Assembly (NCBI GenBank): GCA_017538775.1
Contig: JAFYIF010000142.1
Location: forward strand, 1 to 7,130
Reading direction: 5' to 3'
DNA: 7,130 nt
From: Oscillospiraceae bacterium
Lineage (GTDB): Bacteria; Bacillota; Clostridia; Oscillospirales; Oscillospiraceae
Notes under the pieces: model-generated
The model's input: only the letters and a program-made list of their open reading frames with translations
Database searches by the model: none
Told to the model about the DNA's origin: nothing
Part shown: in pieces, positions 5,235 to 7,130 of the stretch
Layout of the letters: each line of letters opens with the position of its first letter
Numbering within the stretch: the first letter of the stretch is position 1
Translations under genes and position numbers: made by a program

Positions 5235-6995
5235 TCACCCGTACAGGTCCGCACGCACCTGGGTCTGGTAGAGCTCCGTGCCCTCCTCCAGCCAGGGGGA
5301 CAGCAGCTCCACGTTGCTGCTGTCGGAGATGCCGGTCTCCACCAGCACCGGCCAGAAGCCCTCCGGGACGCCGCTCAGCTCCGTCAGCAGTTCCGCTGCG
5401 TCCTCCGGGGGCGTGTCGGCGCGGACGAAGACCGCCTTCTGCCGCCCCTCCTCCGTCTCCACATACTTCACGCACTGGACGGGCACCAGCAGGCAGTCCT
5501 CGTTCTGGCTGGCGGTGAAGCTGTAGTTCACATAGCTGCCGGGGCGCAGCAGGTCCTCGCTGTTGTCCACGGAGATCACCACCGGGAAGCGGCTGACCCC
5601 GTTTTCGTACTGGCCGGAGAGGCTGACGGACTCCACCACGCCATAGGCCAGCTGGCCCCACTGGTCGATCTCCACCTCCATCCCGGTCCGGATGCTGCTG
5701 ACGCTCATCTCGTCCACCCCGGCGTTGATGACCATGGTGGAGGTGTCCGCGATGCTGACGGCCACATGGCCGGTCTGCACCTCGTCCCCCGGGGCGATGC
5801 CCAGCGCCAGCACCGTGCCGTCGATGGGGGCCACGGCGTCCAGGACCGCCAGGTTCTCCTGGGCCTGGGCCACGCCCTGTTGGGCCTCCTCCACCTGGGC
5901 GTAGGCCCGGGTGATGGCCTCCTCCAGGTCCCGCAGATAGCTCTGCTCGCTCTCCAGCTGCTCCCGGAGCGACTGGAGCTCCGCCTCCCGCCCCGGGCCC
6001 CGGACGGTGCAGACCGTCTGTCCGGCGCGGACGCGGGAATAGTTGTACACGTCCATGGCCTCCACCGTGCCGTCCATCGGCGCGGTGATCCTTACGCTGC
6101 GGGAGATCTCCAGCGCGCCGCCCTCATAGGGATAGAGTTCCCCCTCCGCGCCCTCCAGCGTGGCGCCGGCCTCCATCTCCGCGGTCAGGGTGCCGGGGTT
6201 CGGCACCTCCAGCAGCACCTCGAAGAGCTTGCTCCCCTCCGGGGAGATGCGCTCGACCAGATGGATCTCCGCCACCGTGCCCGGCAGACGGCTCATCAGC
6301 ACCGGGACGGAGACCGTGGCGGGCTGGCCCACATAGATCTCCTCTTCATATGTATAGCTGAAATACAGCCGCAGCAGATAGCTGCTGTCGTCCACCAGCG
6401 TGGCGAGTACCTCCCCCTCGCTGACCGTGTCCCCGGGGAGCAGCCGCGCCACGTCCGTCAGCAGCCCGTCGAAGCTGGCCGTGGCTGTGGCGCTCCGGGG
6501 CTCGGCGCTCAGGCTTTGCAGCTGGGTGTAGACCCGGTTGACCTTCCGGGCCTGGTCGTCCCGGTTCTGCTGCGCCCGGGCCACGCCCTCCCGGGCGTCG
6601 TTCAGGGCGTCCTGGGCCGACTTCAGGCGGGCCTCCAGCTCCGGGCTGGCCGATACGAAGAGCCGGTCCCCGGCAGCCACCCGGTCCCCTTCGCTGACGA
6701 AGACCTCCAGGATGCTGCCCGCCGCCGGGATGGTGACGCTGGCGGAGTCCCGGGCCACGGCCACGCCGCTGCCCTCCACCCGGCTGGTGATGGCGCCGCG
6801 GGTGACGAAGCCCGTCAGGACCTCCGGCGCGGTCTCATCCTCCGCGCCCAGCAGACGGACCAGCCCGTAGGCCCCGCCCCCCAGTGCCGCCGCCGTGAGC
6901 AGACCGACCAGAAGCCCTTTCAGGAGCTTTTTCCGCTTCCGGCGTTTGCGCTTGCGCGCTGCCTCGGGCGTGGGCGCGTGTGTCGTTTCCTCCAT
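5235..6995 (-). CDS. HlyD/MacA-type membrane-fusion adaptor with two tandem adaptor modules
   Basis: Predicted 586 residues. I chose the ATG at 6995 because AAGGAG lies seven bases upstream. A GTG at 7055 would overlap the upstream gene's stop and has no such site. The N-terminus carries a basic run RKRKRRKRKK (14-23), then one hydrophobic helix (about 24-50), giving an N-in membrane anchor without a lipobox. Outside the membrane there are two complete modules. In module 1, a lipoyl half near 85-115 (PAAGSILEVFVSEGDRV), a coiled coil near 118-163, the second lipoyl half near 170-203 (FDGLLTDVARLLPGDTV), and a beta-barrel near 206-282. Module 2 repeats the order: lipoyl half 300-333 (APMDGTVEAMDVY), coiled coil 336-385, lipoyl half 386-417 (APIDGTVLALGIAPGDEV), beta-barrel 420-495, then a membrane-proximal C-terminal region to 586. 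MacA/YknX adaptors usually have one module and about 370-450 residues. The short coiled coils fit a cell without a TolC partner. First gene of the exporter set. Confidence 0.92.
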   Translation of the reverse strand: MEETTHAPTPEAARKRKRRKRKKLLKGLLVGLLTAAALGGGAYGLVRLLGAEDETAPEVLTGFVTRGAITSRVEGSGVAVARDSASVTIPAAGSILEVFVSEGDRVAAGDRLFVSASPELEARLKSAQDALNDAREGVARAQQNRDDQARKVNRVYTQLQSLSAEPRSATATASFDGLLTDVARLLPGDTVSEGEVLATLVDDSSYLLRLYFSYTYEEEIYVGQPATVSVPVLMSRLPGTVAEIHLVERISPEGSKLFEVLLEVPNPGTLTAEMEAGATLEGAEGELYPYEGGALEISRSVRITAPMDGTVEAMDVYNYSRVRAGQTVCTVRGPGREAELQSLREQLESEQSYLRDLEEAITRAYAQVEEAQQGVAQAQENLAVLDAVAPIDGTVLALGIAPGDEVQTGHVAVSIADTSTMVINAGVDEMSVSSIRTGMEVEIDQWGQLAYGVVESVSLSGQYENGVSRFPVVISVDNSEDLLRPGSYVNYSFTASQNEDCLLVPVQCVKYVETEEGRQKAVFVRADTPPEDAAELLTELSGVPEGFWPVLVETGISDSSNVELLSPWLEEGTELYQTQVRADLYG

Positions 6996-7002
6996 GTGCG
7001 TT

Positions 7003-7008
7003 CTCCTT
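7003..7008 (-). promoter_or_regulatory. Shine-Dalgarno that sets the adaptor start
   Basis: AAGGAG on the minus strand, seven bases before the ATG at 6995. It favours this start over the in-frame GTG at 7055, which overlaps the stop codon of the upstream gene. I see no convincing -35/-10 pair in the 52 bp between the upstream stop and this ATG, so the operon promoter may be within or before the upstream gene. Confidence 0.8.
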
Positions 7009-7047
7009 CCTCTCCCTTTGGGGCGGGAGCGGCCCTGCCGTATTTGT

Positions 7048-7130
7048 TCAAACACCGCCCGCCAGGACGCCTACGGCGGCGCTGACGGCGATCCAGACCA
7101 CCGGGTGCAGCCGCCTGGTCGGTCGGACCA
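7048..7130 (-). CDS. C-terminal end of a membrane protein, possibly a chromate-transporter-family subunit (partial)
   Basis: One minus-strand frame stays open from the window edge to a TGA at 7048-7050, giving 26 residues. The end reads RRLHPVVWIAVSAAVGVLAG: basic residues, then H-P, then a hydrophobic helix with a glycine. That resembles the last membrane helix of CHR-family (chromate transporter) subunits of clostridia, as I remember it. The match is short and based on memory, so the function is tentative; other small membrane proteins can end this way. Its stop lies 52 bp before the adaptor ATG on the same strand, so co-transcription with the exporter operon is possible. Confidence 0.45.
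   Translation of the reverse strand, partial: VRPTRRLHPVVWIAVSAAVGVLAGGV

Noticed and set aside
4626..7085. 819-codon open frame on the + strand opposite the ATPase and adaptor genes
   Set aside because: It has low-complexity His/Gln/Ala/Gly-rich translation typical of the complement of GC-rich genes, and it lies antisense to two well-supported proteins.

Overview
The window comes from a GC-rich, probably spore-forming member of the Clostridia. An Oscillospiraceae-type gut bacterium is my best guess. The reasons are the end of a ylbJ-type sporulation gene, an SLH (S-layer homology) wall-binding protein, a MacB/Ykn-type ABC exporter without an outer-membrane partner, and an intergenic spacer full of GC-rich hairpin repeats of the kind I recall from these genomes. 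The genus is inference; no rRNA or other marker is present.

Layout. Positions 1-621 (+) are the C-terminal 206 residues of a YlbJ-like membrane protein, cut by the window edge. Positions 622-1300 are a 679-bp spacer between convergent genes. It holds an AT-richer patch (about 622-790), a double-hairpin repeat element (791-842), a cluster of related GC-rich repeat units (898-1095), and a strong hairpin terminator (1224-1263) that can serve both sides. Positions 1301-6995 (-) are a tight four-gene operon. In transcription order it reads: membrane-fusion adaptor (586 aa), ABC ATPase (231 aa), MacB/FtsX-type permease (about 400 aa), secreted SLH-domain protein (668 aa). Gene junctions are 6 nt, a 4-nt GTGA overlap, and 26 nt. 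At 7048-7130 (-) lies the last 26 codons of another membrane protein, perhaps a chromate-transporter-like subunit.

How the genes work together. The ATPase should dimerise and drive conformational change in the permease. The adaptor, anchored by an N-terminal membrane helix, extends outside the membrane to guide substrate. The SLH protein would be secreted and held on the cell wall by its three SLH repeats. Its co-transcription suggests it is a cargo, a wall-side partner, or an accessory of the exporter; the sequence does not decide between these.

The most unusual point is the adaptor. It contains two successive complete lipoyl / coiled-coil / lipoyl / beta-barrel modules instead of one, which makes it clearly longer than typical MacA/YknX adaptors. 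Together with the linked SLH gene, this is the best candidate here for an under-described system.
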